33,413 bases of DNA from the IMG/VR virus record IMGVR_UViG_3300032325_000284, positions 1 to 33,413 of that record; one strand, 5' to 3'. Of the stretch, positions 1-6,070 are shown piece after piece (within the stretch, counting starts at the first letter, position 1; every line of letters starts with the position of its first letter). The notes beneath the pieces are model-generated. The model was not told where the DNA came from. It did not search any database and saw nothing but the letters and a program-made list of their open reading frames with translations. The stretch comes from a virus. Both the position numbers and the translations under genes were made by a program.

Positions 1-123
1 AGTTCTGATTGTCGCATTTCTCACAAGGGCTTTCCACACGCCAAACATTTCTCGCCCCCTCCACTCTCTTCGCCCTCTGGAATCGTGGCCTCCATCATCT
101 TGCCAATCTCATCCAAGCTGAAC
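1..123. repeat. Terminal direct repeat, left copy (contig closure)
   Basis: Bases 1-123 are identical to 33291-33413. The repeat covers the first codons of the terminase small subunit gene (1-17) and the 3' end of the ParB-domain gene. A short perfect overlap at contig ends is what an assembler leaves on a circular or circularly permuted molecule, so the unique length is 33,290 bp. A true short terminal repeat is possible but less likely, because the repeat runs through coding sequence. Confidence 0.95.
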
Positions 124-506
124 CCGGTAATATCAATGTCGATTTCCCCTGCGTCTAATTCTTCGAGGATGTCTTTGAGTTGTGGCATATCAAATTCACC
201 ACTCAATTTGTTGAGGGCAAGATTCGCCGCTTTTTCTTGTGCATCATCCAGCCACACCGCCCACACATCGACCTCATCTTTTCCAAGTGCCAAATAGCAC
301 TTTAGCCTTTGATGGCCTCCAACGATGTTCCCAGTTTTGGCGTTCCAAGTTATCGGTTGAAGATTCCCAAGTTCGCTCAAAGATTTTGTAAGCCTACCCA
401 ACGCATCCGAAGTGATGGTTCTCGGATTGTATTTTGCTGGCGAAAGTTCGCTAATTTTCTTTGTTACTAAAGAGGGATATTTCATAGGGTCTAAAAAGTT
501 ACGCAA
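21..506 (-). CDS. ParB/Srx-fold domain protein (phage ParB-like)
   Basis: A 161-residue protein from a TTG start at 506; an ATG at 485 gives a 154-residue alternative, and neither has a clear Shine-Dalgarno. Residues 17-100 match the ParB N-terminal fold: the NPR motif at 27-29, then GGHQR at 63-67 followed by a YLALG helix, the nucleotide-binding signature of ParB/Srx proteins. The tail carries a CxxC pair (C154, C157) after an acidic Gly/Glu linker. In phages such proteins sit near packaging or methylase genes and may bind or nick DNA. This one ends 3 bp before the terminase small subunit start across the circle junction, so it is probably co-transcribed with packaging. Its TTG start lies in a repeat-rich control region, which makes autoregulation possible (inference). 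No helix-turn-helix half of a classical partition ParB is visible and there is no ParA gene. Confidence 0.8.
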   Translation of the reverse strand: MRNFLDPMKYPSLVTKKISELSPAKYNPRTITSDALGRLTKSLSELGNLQPITWNAKTGNIVGGHQRLKCYLALGKDEVDVWAVWLDDAQEKAANLALNKLSGEFDMPQLKDILEELDAGEIDIDITGFSLDEIGKMMEATIPEGEESGGGEKCLACGKPL

Positions 507-528
507 GATTGTTTAACAATGTTTAACA
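497..528. promoter_or_regulatory. Repeat cluster at the ParB-gene start
   Basis: Two copies of the 9-mer TGTTTAACA lie at 510-518 and 520-528. The first sits in an 11-base palindrome, TTGTTTAACAA (509-519). Directly next to it, at 497-508, is AGTTACGCAAGA, a two-mismatch relative, in the opposite orientation, of the ACTTGCGTAAGT repeats found at 642-719. The cluster overlaps the TTG start of the ParB-domain gene, the right place for an operator or partition-type binding site. The binding protein is unknown. Confidence 0.5.
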
Positions 529-734
529 CAAAAATTTGCTAGGTTAATTCGTACAGAAAGTCGCCGGTCGGAACCTGTTTTGGGTGTATTTGGCAAAGTA
601 AAAGTTACCTAACTCGTTGATACCACGCACTATTGACCCTATCTTGCGTAAGTACCCTATAATCAACGACCCTACTTGCGTAAGTCGCATTTGTGCCTTG
701 TGTAAAAACTTGCGTAAGTTGCATATCACTTTTG
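529..734. promoter_or_regulatory. Non-coding control region with three spaced near-palindromes
   Basis: This is the longest stretch without a convincing gene. It holds three copies of a 12-bp near-palindrome: TCTTGCGTAAGT at 642-653 and ACTTGCGTAAGT at 674-685 and 708-719. The starts are 32 and 34 bp apart, about three helical turns. A further palindrome, AGTTACCTAACT, lies at 603-614. A 64-codon minus-strand frame (544-738) runs through the repeats and touches the upstream stop by ATGA, but its sequence is mostly repeat-encoded and I do not treat it as a gene. Possible roles are operators for the downstream packaging operon, a terminase/cos recognition region, or a partition site. The position just ahead of ParB and the terminase genes fits any of these. 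Confidence 0.5.
633..663 (+). promoter_or_regulatory. Possible plus-strand promoter within the repeats
   Basis: A TTGACC hexamer (633-638) and a perfect TATAAT (658-663) are separated by 19 bp, two more than optimal. It would fire rightwards, against every gene in the genome, towards the DUF3102-like gene. One near-palindromic repeat (642-653) lies between the hexamers, where a bound protein would block it. No plus-strand gene follows, so at most an antisense RNA would be made. Chance occurrence is quite possible. Confidence 0.25.
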
Positions 735-1208
735 TCATAGCTCTCCCCCTGCCTCCTTATAAGCCTCCACAATGGGGCGGGCTTCCTCAAGGAACTGGGT
801 ACGCTGGGCGGGTGTCCATTGGCTAGGGGTCTTGCGGGCAAGCCATTGGCGTGCCTTGATTATGTAGCTATGCCAAGCTTGCTCGGCCTTGGGATTAGAG
901 GTTTCGATGGGGTCGGGTAGCAAGCCAGTCCATAGGGCTAACTGCTTGAGGCCACCGGGGGTAGGGGCTTGCAGGGATGGCCTTGCCTTTGCCACACGCT
1001 CATACCGCCTAGCTTGCTCACCGTTTATTCCAGCTACCTCTTGGATGGTGTCTAGGTTTAGCCCCTCCACCCTTGCCGATAGGAGCAGATCGCCAGCGTC
1101 TGCCGCCAGTCCGATGGCCTCCCCCATCTGTTGTATGGCATTTTCCTTGGCCTTTTCTAACTGCTTGACTGTCTTTTGTAGCTCCATTCCGATCTGTTTT
1201 TCGCTCAT
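735..1208 (-). CDS. DUF3102-like putative DNA-binding protein
   Basis: A 157-residue protein starting at an ATG (1208) with AAAGGA nine bases upstream. Residues 1-75 are helical: a Lys/Glu/Gln-rich helix, an AGDLLLSAR segment, then a putative helix-turn-helix (DTIQEVAGINGEQARRYERV). This pattern matches the N-terminal part of DUF3102/partition-type proteins as I remember them. The C-terminal half has Trp-rich helices without a motif I know. It is the last gene before the control region and may bind there (inference only). Confidence 0.6.
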   Translation of the reverse strand: MSEKQIGMELQKTVKQLEKAKENAIQQMGEAIGLAADAGDLLLSARVEGLNLDTIQEVAGINGEQARRYERVAKARPSLQAPTPGGLKQLALWTGLLPDPIETSNPKAEQAWHSYIIKARQWLARKTPSQWTPAQRTQFLEEARPIVEAYKEAGGEL

Positions 1209-1226
1209 TTTAGGATGTCCTTTTGG

Positions 1227-1517
1227 TTATGCGTAAGCCTCGGCCAACTCCTCAGCCTCGACCTCTGCGGGTGGTTCTATCTCTCGAAATCTGTGCTGGG
1301 CAAAGCCTCGCTCCGGGTGGGGTGGGGTGGTGCTTAATGGGTTGTTGATGCCCTCCAAATAGACCACCACTTCCCCTACCTCTCCGTTCAAAGCTACCCC
1401 TATGCCTATGCCCCTGACTACATACTGCCTATCCTTGATGGGGAGGGCGTTGTAAAAAGCTAGGATGTCGGGTGGAAATCTATCGTCCACGCACACTACT
1501 TTTGACCCAGTTGTCAC
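1227..1517 (-). CDS. Small conserved phage protein, function unknown
   Basis: A 96-residue protein with the pattern KVVCVDD near the N terminus, FYNALP, a VVYLEGINNP strand, and ERGFAQHRFRE near the C terminus. I recognise this as a small beta-rich protein common in phage early regions; its function is not established. It overlaps the stop of the upstream gene by ATGA (1514-1517), so translation is coupled. The acidic tail (EAEELAEAYA) is unlike a DNA-binding protein. Confidence 0.7.
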   Translation of the reverse strand: MTTGSKVVCVDDRFPPDILAFYNALPIKDRQYVVRGIGIGVALNGEVGEVVVYLEGINNPLSTTPPHPERGFAQHRFREIEPPAEVEAEELAEAYA

Positions 1518-2050
1518 CGTTTTTTTCCTCGCTTTTTAATGCCTTTTTCCCACGCTTCCTTATTCCACTTGGGGCATTCCTCTCGCCTCTTTTTGTGAAC
1601 CCTCAAGGCTCGCTCCTTGTAAATCTGCCTCACCCTTTCAGAGCGTTGGATGCGTAAAACCAGCCCGGTGCGTTGGCTTAACTCCGTAAGGCGAGCCGAA
1701 ATAGCCGCCCTCGTATAAGGTTTCCCAGTCGAGGGGTTGATGTAACGCTTTGCGATTGAGGTTAGGCTGTCTGGGCTTCGGTTGCTGGCTAGGGCTAGTA
1801 GTGCCTCGTCCAAGGTATCGTCCCGCCTATGCCTCAACATCTGGGAATCGCCTTCATGCTTAATGGTCTGCTCCACCACCTCTGCCGTGAGCTTTGCCAG
1901 TTGGTCGAGGTCGATGGCTGGGTTCATCGCCTTCATCTGGGCTAGTCGCTCTTTCACCCGATCTTCCAGCGTGTCGATGTGGTCGGCCATATCGGGCGTG
2001 TAGGATGCCAAGATGCTGTCGGCTGGGTCTTGGCCTTGATGGTGGTTCAT
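1514..2050 (-). CDS. Basic helix-turn-helix protein, likely DNA-binding
   Basis: A 178-residue protein. The N-terminal half is acidic and helical, with a HIDTLEDRVKERLAQM coiled segment. Residues about 93-130 form a plausible helix-turn-helix (SLTSIAKRYINPSTGKPYTR, then AAISARLTELS), and the C terminus is strongly basic. The layout suggests DNA recognition by the central and basic parts. It overlaps both neighbours by ATGA. It could be an early regulator or a small-terminase-like protein, but a good terminase small subunit already exists next to the large subunit. Confidence 0.6.
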   Translation of the reverse strand: MNHHQGQDPADSILASYTPDMADHIDTLEDRVKERLAQMKAMNPAIDLDQLAKLTAEVVEQTIKHEGDSQMLRHRRDDTLDEALLALASNRSPDSLTSIAKRYINPSTGKPYTRAAISARLTELSQRTGLVLRIQRSERVRQIYKERALRVHKKRREECPKWNKEAWEKGIKKRGKKR

Positions 2051-2601
2051 TGGATTTCTACTAATGCTGTCCGTCCCACCCTTGCCAATTCACGCTTTGC
2101 TTGCCGTTCTGTGGCATAGAAAAGGTCGATAACTGGGAGCTTGGTTTTGCCCGATGCCTTCCGTGAAATTACTGCCGTCCCGGTGTCGTGAGCGTGGTAT
2201 GCCTTGCCCTCAATCAATAGGGTCGTTCCGTAGGGGATAATTTTAGGGTCTACTGCACAAGATTTTCCAGAGACTAACCGTTTTCCAGTAGAGCTTTTAT
2301 AGCCAAACTCGTCCTCACCCAACCAGTATGCCGTGATACGAGCCTTGATTGTTTTCTTTGCTACTGGCTTTGGGGTTTCGATCATTATGTTGGCCGCTTG
2401 GCTCGAACATAAGAGCGTGATGGCTAGGATGATAATGGCTTTTTTCATCGTTAAGAAGTGGAGTCGCTCGCACAAATGGCGGTAGCGTCTTGAGGGTGAT
2501 TCGTCCCCTTTAGTTCTTTTCCCTTGATCGTTGTCAATCGGGGTCTTGAGCCTGTCGATCTCGGCCTCAATCTTATTTAATTCCATCTTATTGATTTTCA
2601 T
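2047..2601 (-). CDS. Exported 3D-domain (RlpA/MltA-like barrel) protein
   Basis: A 184-residue frame. Residues 52-70 (MKKAIIILAITLLCSSQAA) look like a signal peptide or anchor. They are preceded by a charged 51-residue N-terminal segment if the ATGA-coupled ATG at 2601 is used; an internal ATG at 2448 would give a conventional 133-residue exported protein but has no clear ribosome binding site. Residues 86-184 match the 3D domain, a double-psi barrel: ITAYW, then AVDPKIIPYGTTLLI (D118), HDTGTA (D139) and VIDLF (D159), the three Asp that name the family. Such domains occur in peptidoglycan-cleaving enzymes. Its place beside an early-region methyltransferase, away from the lysis genes, is odd. 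Confidence 0.7.
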   Translation of the reverse strand: MKINKMELNKIEAEIDRLKTPIDNDQGKRTKGDESPSRRYRHLCERLHFLTMKKAIIILAITLLCSSQAANIMIETPKPVAKKTIKARITAYWLGEDEFGYKSSTGKRLVSGKSCAVDPKIIPYGTTLLIEGKAYHAHDTGTAVISRKASGKTKLPVIDLFYATERQAKRELARVGRTALVEIQ

Positions 2602-3326
2602 AAAAGCTCTCTTATGCCTTTGATGATTTGGTATGCAACTTGCGGGACGATGGCGTTCCCAAGTCCTTTAATTCTGTCCATCCTATTGGGTATCCCATCA
2701 TCGCTTCTACAAATGTAGGGTGTGGACTTCCACCCTTGCCATTCTTTGAGAATTTCTCTGAAAGAACATCCCTCAACGATGTTTTGGGTTCGTTGTTTTT
2801 CCTTTTTGTCGATGGTTTTCTGCCATAGGTTTTGTCGCTTGCCGTTGGAGTTGGCAACAATCCAAATCCGTTCTCTCTTATGGACGGCATCGATGGATAA
2901 AGCTGATATATCAAATACCCTGACTTCATAATCAAAGGCTTCCAAATTAGTAATCGTTTCTTGCAATCCCAAATTGATGATTCCAGCAACATTTTCTCCA
3001 ATAATCCAAGCCGGGTTTGTTTCTTTGATAATCCTAAACATTTCTTGCCAGAGGTAACGGTCATCATCCTTGCCTCTTCGCTTCCCGGCAAAACTGAATG
3101 GCTGACAAGGAAAACCCCCTGTAAGTAAATCGATTCTTTGCCCCCCCCCCCGCAGTTCTCTGATGTCCGTGTGAATTGGGACTTGCGGCCAATGCTTTTT
3201 AAGAACGGCTTGGCAGTATGGTTCGATTTCACAGAATCCAATGGTTTCAAATCCAGCCCATCCAGCGGCAAGAGCGAATCCTCCGATTCCGCTGAACAAG
3301 TCGAGGTGGGTTGGTTTTTCATTCAC
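2598..3326 (-). CDS. DNA cytosine-5 methyltransferase
   Basis: A 242-residue enzyme that would transfer a methyl group from S-adenosylmethionine to C5 of cytosine, probably against host restriction. The C5 motifs appear in order: motif I DLFSGIGGF (9-17), motif IV GGFPCQPFS with catalytic Cys74, motif VI GENV (110-113), motif VIII KRERIW (150-155), and motif X GLGNAIVPQVA (221-231). The target recognition region between VIII and X is only about 65 residues, short for the family. The gene contains a run of 11 G (3141-3151) at codons 59-62, and a second same-strand frame (2612-3322) is open across almost the whole gene. It overlaps neighbours at both ends, ATGA at its stop. No cognate restriction enzyme is present, so it is an orphan enzyme. 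Confidence 0.92.
   Translation of the reverse strand: MNEKPTHLDLFSGIGGFALAAGWAGFETIGFCEIEPYCQAVLKKHWPQVPIHTDIRELRGGGQRIDLLTGGFPCQPFSFAGKRRGKDDDRYLWQEMFRIIKETNPAWIIGENVAGIINLGLQETITNLEAFDYEVRVFDISALSIDAVHKRERIWIVANSNGKRQNLWQKTIDKKEKQRTQNIVEGCSFREILKEWQGWKSTPYICRSDDGIPNRMDRIKGLGNAIVPQVAYQIIKGIRELL
3141..3151. repeat. Homopolymer G11 (minus strand) in the methyltransferase gene
   Basis: Eleven consecutive C on the plus strand, G on the coding strand, fall between motif I and motif IV of the methyltransferase (codons for Arg59-Gly62). A tract of this length is prone to slipped-strand change. Loss of one G would move translation into the +1 frame, which stays open to 2612. It is also a place where a sequencing or assembly error would be likely. 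Confidence 0.85.
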
Positions 3327-3612
3327 ATTTCACCTCCGTCCAATGACATCGCTTGTTTGGTCTTTTGATCTTGCCCCTACCCTCTAAATATCGAAGGTGG
3401 TACTGGATTGCTCCGTGGGTTTTCTTTAGCACTTCTGCAATAGTGCAAGTCGGAATCTCGTTGGTGATAAGTGTGAACACGGCATCTCGAAGCATATCAA
3501 TGGTCGCTTGGTTGCGAGTCGTGGCGTAGAGCTTTTCCAGTTCCTTGCCGGGGTAGCGGTCGGCAAGGATGCCGTTGGCCTTGGCATCTGCGGTTACATA
3601 AGATTCGTTCAT
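3319..3612 (-). CDS. Small winged-helix-like DNA-binding protein
   Basis: A 97-residue protein. Residues about 40-90 read as a winged helix: a helix with a TLITNEIPTCTIAEVLKK segment, a recognition-like helix (GAIQYHLRYLEGRGKIKR), and a basic C-terminal wing. The last codons overlap the start of the methyltransferase, so they are translationally coupled and the protein could control it, like a controller protein (inference). No close family comes to mind. Confidence 0.6.
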   Translation of the reverse strand: MNESYVTADAKANGILADRYPGKELEKLYATTRNQATIDMLRDAVFTLITNEIPTCTIAEVLKKTHGAIQYHLRYLEGRGKIKRPNKRCHWTEVKCE

Positions 3613-3659
3613 TGAGTTTTTAAGCTACTTTGAGTTTAGGTTGAGGCAAGGTTTAGTTT

Positions 3660-3908
3660 TTAGTTGTTGATTGGGTTATTGTTTCCGGGGAATATGTTTC
3701 TTTTAGGTTCGCCACGCATAGGTCTAGACAAGTAACATAGGTCTGCAAACTCCTTCCAATTTTCATTGGTAATCTTGGGATACAATTCACCAATTAGATG
3801 GGCTAGTTTTCTTACAAATAGCCTATCTCTTGTTATTTTGAGGTGTCGAATAACATTTGAGAATGAGGATTGCATTAAATCAATTTCGTCATCTGTAACT
3901 GAGTTCAT
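3660..3908 (-). CDS. Hypothetical protein
   Basis: An 82-residue helical protein, acidic at the N terminus, with a central basic patch (KITRDRLFVRKLAHLI) and an Asn-rich tail. I do not recognise it. It overlaps the stop of the upstream gene by ATGA (3905-3908) and is followed by a 47-bp gap before the winged-helix gene. That coupling is the main evidence that it is real. Confidence 0.55.
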   Translation of the reverse strand: MNSVTDDEIDLMQSSFSNVIRHLKITRDRLFVRKLAHLIGELYPKITNENWKEFADLCYLSRPMRGEPKRNIFPGNNNPINN

Positions 3909-4171
3909 AAATAATACTCCGCAACGCTCTTGCCGCTGTTCGTCTTTATGGTTCGCTTCTGCACATCGTAACCAGCCTTCCGCAAATCACAAACTCGGCT
4001 TGCTAGTCGGAAGCACTTGAACCAATCGAGTGCCTCCAAAGCCGTGAGTGTTCGACCAGATTGCAAGTGGGCTAGGATGCGAGCGTTCTGGTCGTGGCCT
4101 TCGGCTTTTACTGGATGCGTTGTCCTCATAAAAGGCAACTCAAACTGCTCCGCTTCGACTATAGCAATCAT
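3905..4171 (-). CDS. Small helix-turn-helix protein
   Basis: An 88-residue protein. From residue about 28 the pattern QNARILAHLQSGRTLTALEA, a CFRLASRVCDLRKAGYDV segment and a C-terminal strand match the small winged-helix proteins of phage early regions, in which the conserved 'R..DLRKAGY' helix contacts DNA. It is coupled to both neighbours by ATGA overlaps. Its likely role is a regulator or accessory replication factor; its target is unknown. Confidence 0.7.
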   Translation of the reverse strand: MIAIVEAEQFELPFMRTTHPVKAEGHDQNARILAHLQSGRTLTALEALDWFKCFRLASRVCDLRKAGYDVQKRTIKTNSGKSVAEYYL

Positions 4172-4575
4172 CTTGAGCCTCCTTTGGCCTTGCGAACAGC
4201 AAAGTTACGGCTCTTTGCGTTCATTATGGTTGTTCTGTGAACTCCCCAAGCCCTAGCAAGCTCGCTCATCGACATACCGCTATCGAGTTGGTGCTTCCAG
4301 AGCGTCCATCGCTTCTTAACTGTGGAGTATTCACGATTTCGCCTTGCTCCGTCCTTTCCACGGGTCGGAATAAGCTCTTTTGGGATGTCTAGGGGAGTAG
4401 TTACACCCATTACGAGCTTTTCAAGCCCTTTAGAGGCCAATTCTGCTCGATTTTGAGCCATTGTAGAGGTTAGTGTGCTTACCATTTGCTCAAACTCCCT
4501 TAATTTATCCTCGCAGAGCTTAACCCGGTGAATTGTTGCGGCTAAAACCATATCTTGAGGGTAATTCACGGACAC
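4168..4575 (-). CDS. DNA-binding protein with C-terminal helix-turn-helix
   Basis: A 135-residue protein. Residues 15-50 form a coiled-coil-like helix (CEDKLREFEQMVSTLTSTM), the middle is basic, and residues about 105-128 give a clean helix-turn-helix (MSMSELARAWGVHRTTIMNA) followed by basic residues. It lies immediately downstream of the replication initiator, overlapping it by 10 bp. In lambda-type arrangements the next gene would be a helicase loader, but no AAA+ motifs are present, so a regulator or origin-binding cofactor is likelier. Confidence 0.65.
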   Translation of the reverse strand: MSVNYPQDMVLAATIHRVKLCEDKLREFEQMVSTLTSTMAQNRAELASKGLEKLVMGVTTPLDIPKELIPTRGKDGARRNREYSTVKKRWTLWKHQLDSGMSMSELARAWGVHRTTIMNAKSRNFAVRKAKGGSR

Positions 4576-5330
4576 CCCGCCTCTACCCAGTCGCTATGGG
4601 TGTTGAATCCAGCTAATTTATAGGTTGGTGGGGATTCGCACCCCGATTTGATTGGTTTCTTCATTGGTTGGTTGTTTCCTTTTGGTTGTTGGTTGCTTCT
4701 CCGCTGACAGTTTCTTGCACAAGCTCGCCAGTCCTTAACCGATGCCTTGCCTCCGACCTTCCATCCGTTGCTCTGGTAGTAATCAAAAGCTGACTCTGCG
4801 TCCGTCTGCCTCCATCCGATCTCTTTAGCAAAGGCAATCCATTCAGCGAGCGTTGGGCGTAAGCCCTCTCTCTCTTTCTTGTTATCTATCTCACTATTAT
4901 TGTTACTATTACTATTACTATTATTATATACAATAGATGGCTCATCTTTGGTACATAGATGGTTCATAGATGGTACATAGATGGTCGATCTATGGTTCAT
5001 CCTTCGTGCATATCCAGCCGATCTTTCCTCCATCTTCGCCAATCCAGAGGCCACTCCTCCGTGATAGATTGCCCCATCCTTTAGTTCATAAACCCCAGCA
5101 ACCTCAAGCTCTTGCAGTAAAGGCTTGGCATCTTGCCCAACCATTCTGCTGATCTGTTCGGGGGTGGGTATGTGTCCGTTGATGGTTAGCTTGCCGCCGG
5201 CGTTGGCCTTATACATAAGGCACAGCAAGTGAATCCATAGCCCTTTAGAGGCAAGGCTTACCAATGCCAGCTTCTCGTTAGCCAGCCAGCGGTTAGGCTC
5301 AAAGGGAAACCAGAAGGAATCCCGCCTCAT
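4566..5330 (-). CDS. Replication initiator-like protein (DnaD/DUF1376/O-type)
   Basis: A 254-residue protein. The N-terminal 90 residues resemble the winged-helix region of phage replication initiators and DUF1376 proteins: FWFPFEPNRWLANEKLALVS, GLWIHLLCLMYKA, then IPTPEQISRMVG. A low-complexity Asn/Ser stretch (about residues 135-147) links to a C-terminal helical unit (WIAFAKEIGWRQTDAESAFD) ending in a WKVGGKASVKDWRACARN motif typical of initiator C termini. The linker-coding DNA contains iterons followed by an A/T-rich run, as in lambda gene O. The likely job is to bind the origin and recruit host helicase. It is coupled to the upstream gene by a 4-bp overlap. Confidence 0.75.
   Translation of the reverse strand: MRRDSFWFPFEPNRWLANEKLALVSLASKGLWIHLLCLMYKANAGGKLTINGHIPTPEQISRMVGQDAKPLLQELEVAGVYELKDGAIYHGGVASGLAKMEERSAGYARRMNHRSTIYVPSMNHLCTKDEPSIVYNNSNSNSNNNSEIDNKKEREGLRPTLAEWIAFAKEIGWRQTDAESAFDYYQSNGWKVGGKASVKDWRACARNCQRRSNQQPKGNNQPMKKPIKSGCESPPTYKLAGFNTHSDWVEAGCP
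4889..5006. promoter_or_regulatory. Predicted replication origin: 11-bp iterons plus A/T-rich element
   Basis: Inside the initiator gene, three consecutive 11-mers occur: TACATAGATGG (4952-4962), TTCATAGATGG (4963-4973) and TACATAGATGG (4974-4984). Degenerate relatives lie at 4929-4940 (TACAATAGATGG), 4941-4951, 4985-4995 and 4996-5006. The 11-bp period equals one helical turn and is not a multiple of three, so it is unlikely to be selected for protein repeats. Next to it, 4889-4930 is nearly pure A/T with repeated TTACTA units, a candidate unwinding element. The layout parallels the lambda origin within gene O. Confidence 0.7.
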
Positions 5331-5536
5331 TTCTTGGCCTTTTCCATATCTATCTTTTGATACTTCTTGGCTCGTTCCAGTAGTTCTTTAGTGATACGAT
5401 GCGAGTAGTCGAGGTGGCTGATGATGTCCTTGTAGTTCTCCCTCTTGGCGTGGTCGAAGTCCTTAAATAAATCCTTCAGCCTTTTCGATACGATTGCGTG
5501 GAACTCGTCCACAAGTTTCAGTCTTTTAACGCTCAT
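5327..5536 (-). CDS. Hypothetical small helical protein
   Basis: A 69-residue, highly charged, Lys-rich protein predicted to be all helix, with no membrane segment. It overlaps the 50-residue membrane protein gene by ATGA at its start and the initiator gene by 4 bp at its end. No family is recognised. The position directly ahead of the initiator suggests an early role. Confidence 0.6.
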   Translation of the reverse strand: MSVKRLKLVDEFHAIVSKRLKDLFKDFDHAKRENYKDIISHLDYSHRITKELLERAKKYQKIDMEKAKK

Positions 5537-5685
5537 TTCTTTTTAATCCTTTCTAGAATATCTTTTGCTAAATCCCACAATGCTCCGCTGACGAATAGAA
5601 TTAGGAGATAGAGACTCAAGCACCCCAAACCGATGACGAACAAGTCCCACAAAGCTTTCACGATGGACAAAAGGAAAGTTACCAT
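5533..5685 (-). CDS. 50-residue membrane microprotein
   Basis: The ATG at 5685 opens a 50-codon frame ending TGA at 5533. The protein is a short amphipathic start (MVTFLLSIVKALWDLF), a hydrophobic segment (VIGLGCLSLYLLILFVSG), and a basic tail ending ERIKKK. The start overlaps the upstream stop by 7 bp and the stop overlaps the next ATG by ATGA, so both ends fit the operon. The AAAGGA at about 13 bases upstream is somewhat distant. A holin or an anti-host membrane protein is possible; nothing in the sequence decides. Confidence 0.65.
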   Translation of the reverse strand: MVTFLLSIVKALWDLFVIGLGCLSLYLLILFVSGALWDLAKDILERIKKK

Positions 5686-5897
5686 TTGGGTGCTTTCGGC
5701 CAGCTTGCCCAAAGCCGAACATCATTTTCAGAATGCCCCCAGCTTCGTGACACAAACGAGCCATCAACGAAACGACCAACGCAAACCTCACCGCCAATAT
5801 CCATAAGCACTTTTTCATCGCTTTTAGGTTTCTCCTCCATTGTTTTCCATTCAAGCATTGACCATTTCAGGTTTGGAACATCGACATCAACGCTCAT
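5679..5897 (-). CDS. DUF551-like small protein
   Basis: A 72-residue protein with the family layout I associate with DUF551: a Trp followed by KPKSDEKVLM, then a FVDGSFVSRSWGH strand pair, and a C-terminal WASWPKAP in place of the usual 'HWMPLP' ending. Function is unknown; such proteins are common in phage early regions. It overlaps the upstream gene by ATGA (5894-5897). Confidence 0.65.
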   Translation of the reverse strand: MSVDVDVPNLKWSMLEWKTMEEKPKSDEKVLMDIGGEVCVGRFVDGSFVSRSWGHSENDVRLWASWPKAPKW

Positions 5898-6070
5898 CCC
5901 AGCCTCCGCAGGGCTACGACAACCTCATTGAGTATGTCTTGGATGACTTGATCTTCCGTTCCGTCTGCTAGTCGTTGGACGAGTTCGGCACACCGCTCCC
6001 TTTCGAGGGCGGCGGCCTTGCTCATCGCATCGTTGATGATTTCTTGGATTAGTTCAGAATGGGATTTCAT
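5894..6070 (-). CDS. Small Glu/Arg-rich helical protein
   Basis: A 58-residue protein starting at ATG 6070, chosen over a longer frame from 6169 because AAAGGA lies 10 bases upstream and the overlap with the recombination gene is only 17 bp. It has a central ALERERCAELVQ helix, a motif common in accessory phage proteins, and a hydrophobic C-terminal helix. It overlaps the DUF551-like gene by ATGA. The function is unknown. Confidence 0.6.
   Translation of the reverse strand: MKSHSELIQEIINDAMSKAAALERERCAELVQRLADGTEDQVIQDILNEVVVALRRLG

Noticed and set aside
544-738. 64-codon minus-strand frame in the control region
   Set aside because: ATGA contact with the previous stop is suggestive, but the peptide is largely encoded by the repeated 12-mers and has no recognisable pattern; the region looks regulatory.
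2612-3322. Second minus-strand frame over the methyltransferase gene as an independent gene
   Set aside because: Not listed as a gene because the other frame carries all C5 methyltransferase motifs in order; kept as a finding because its openness and the G11 tract make a product possible.
4889-4930. TATAAT in the A/T-rich run as a promoter
   Set aside because: No -35 at a workable distance; the A/T-rich run is better explained as an origin unwinding element.
5543-5854. 103-codon minus-strand frame
   Set aside because: Overlaps the DUF551-like gene and the 50-residue membrane gene in a different frame; both of those fit the operon better.
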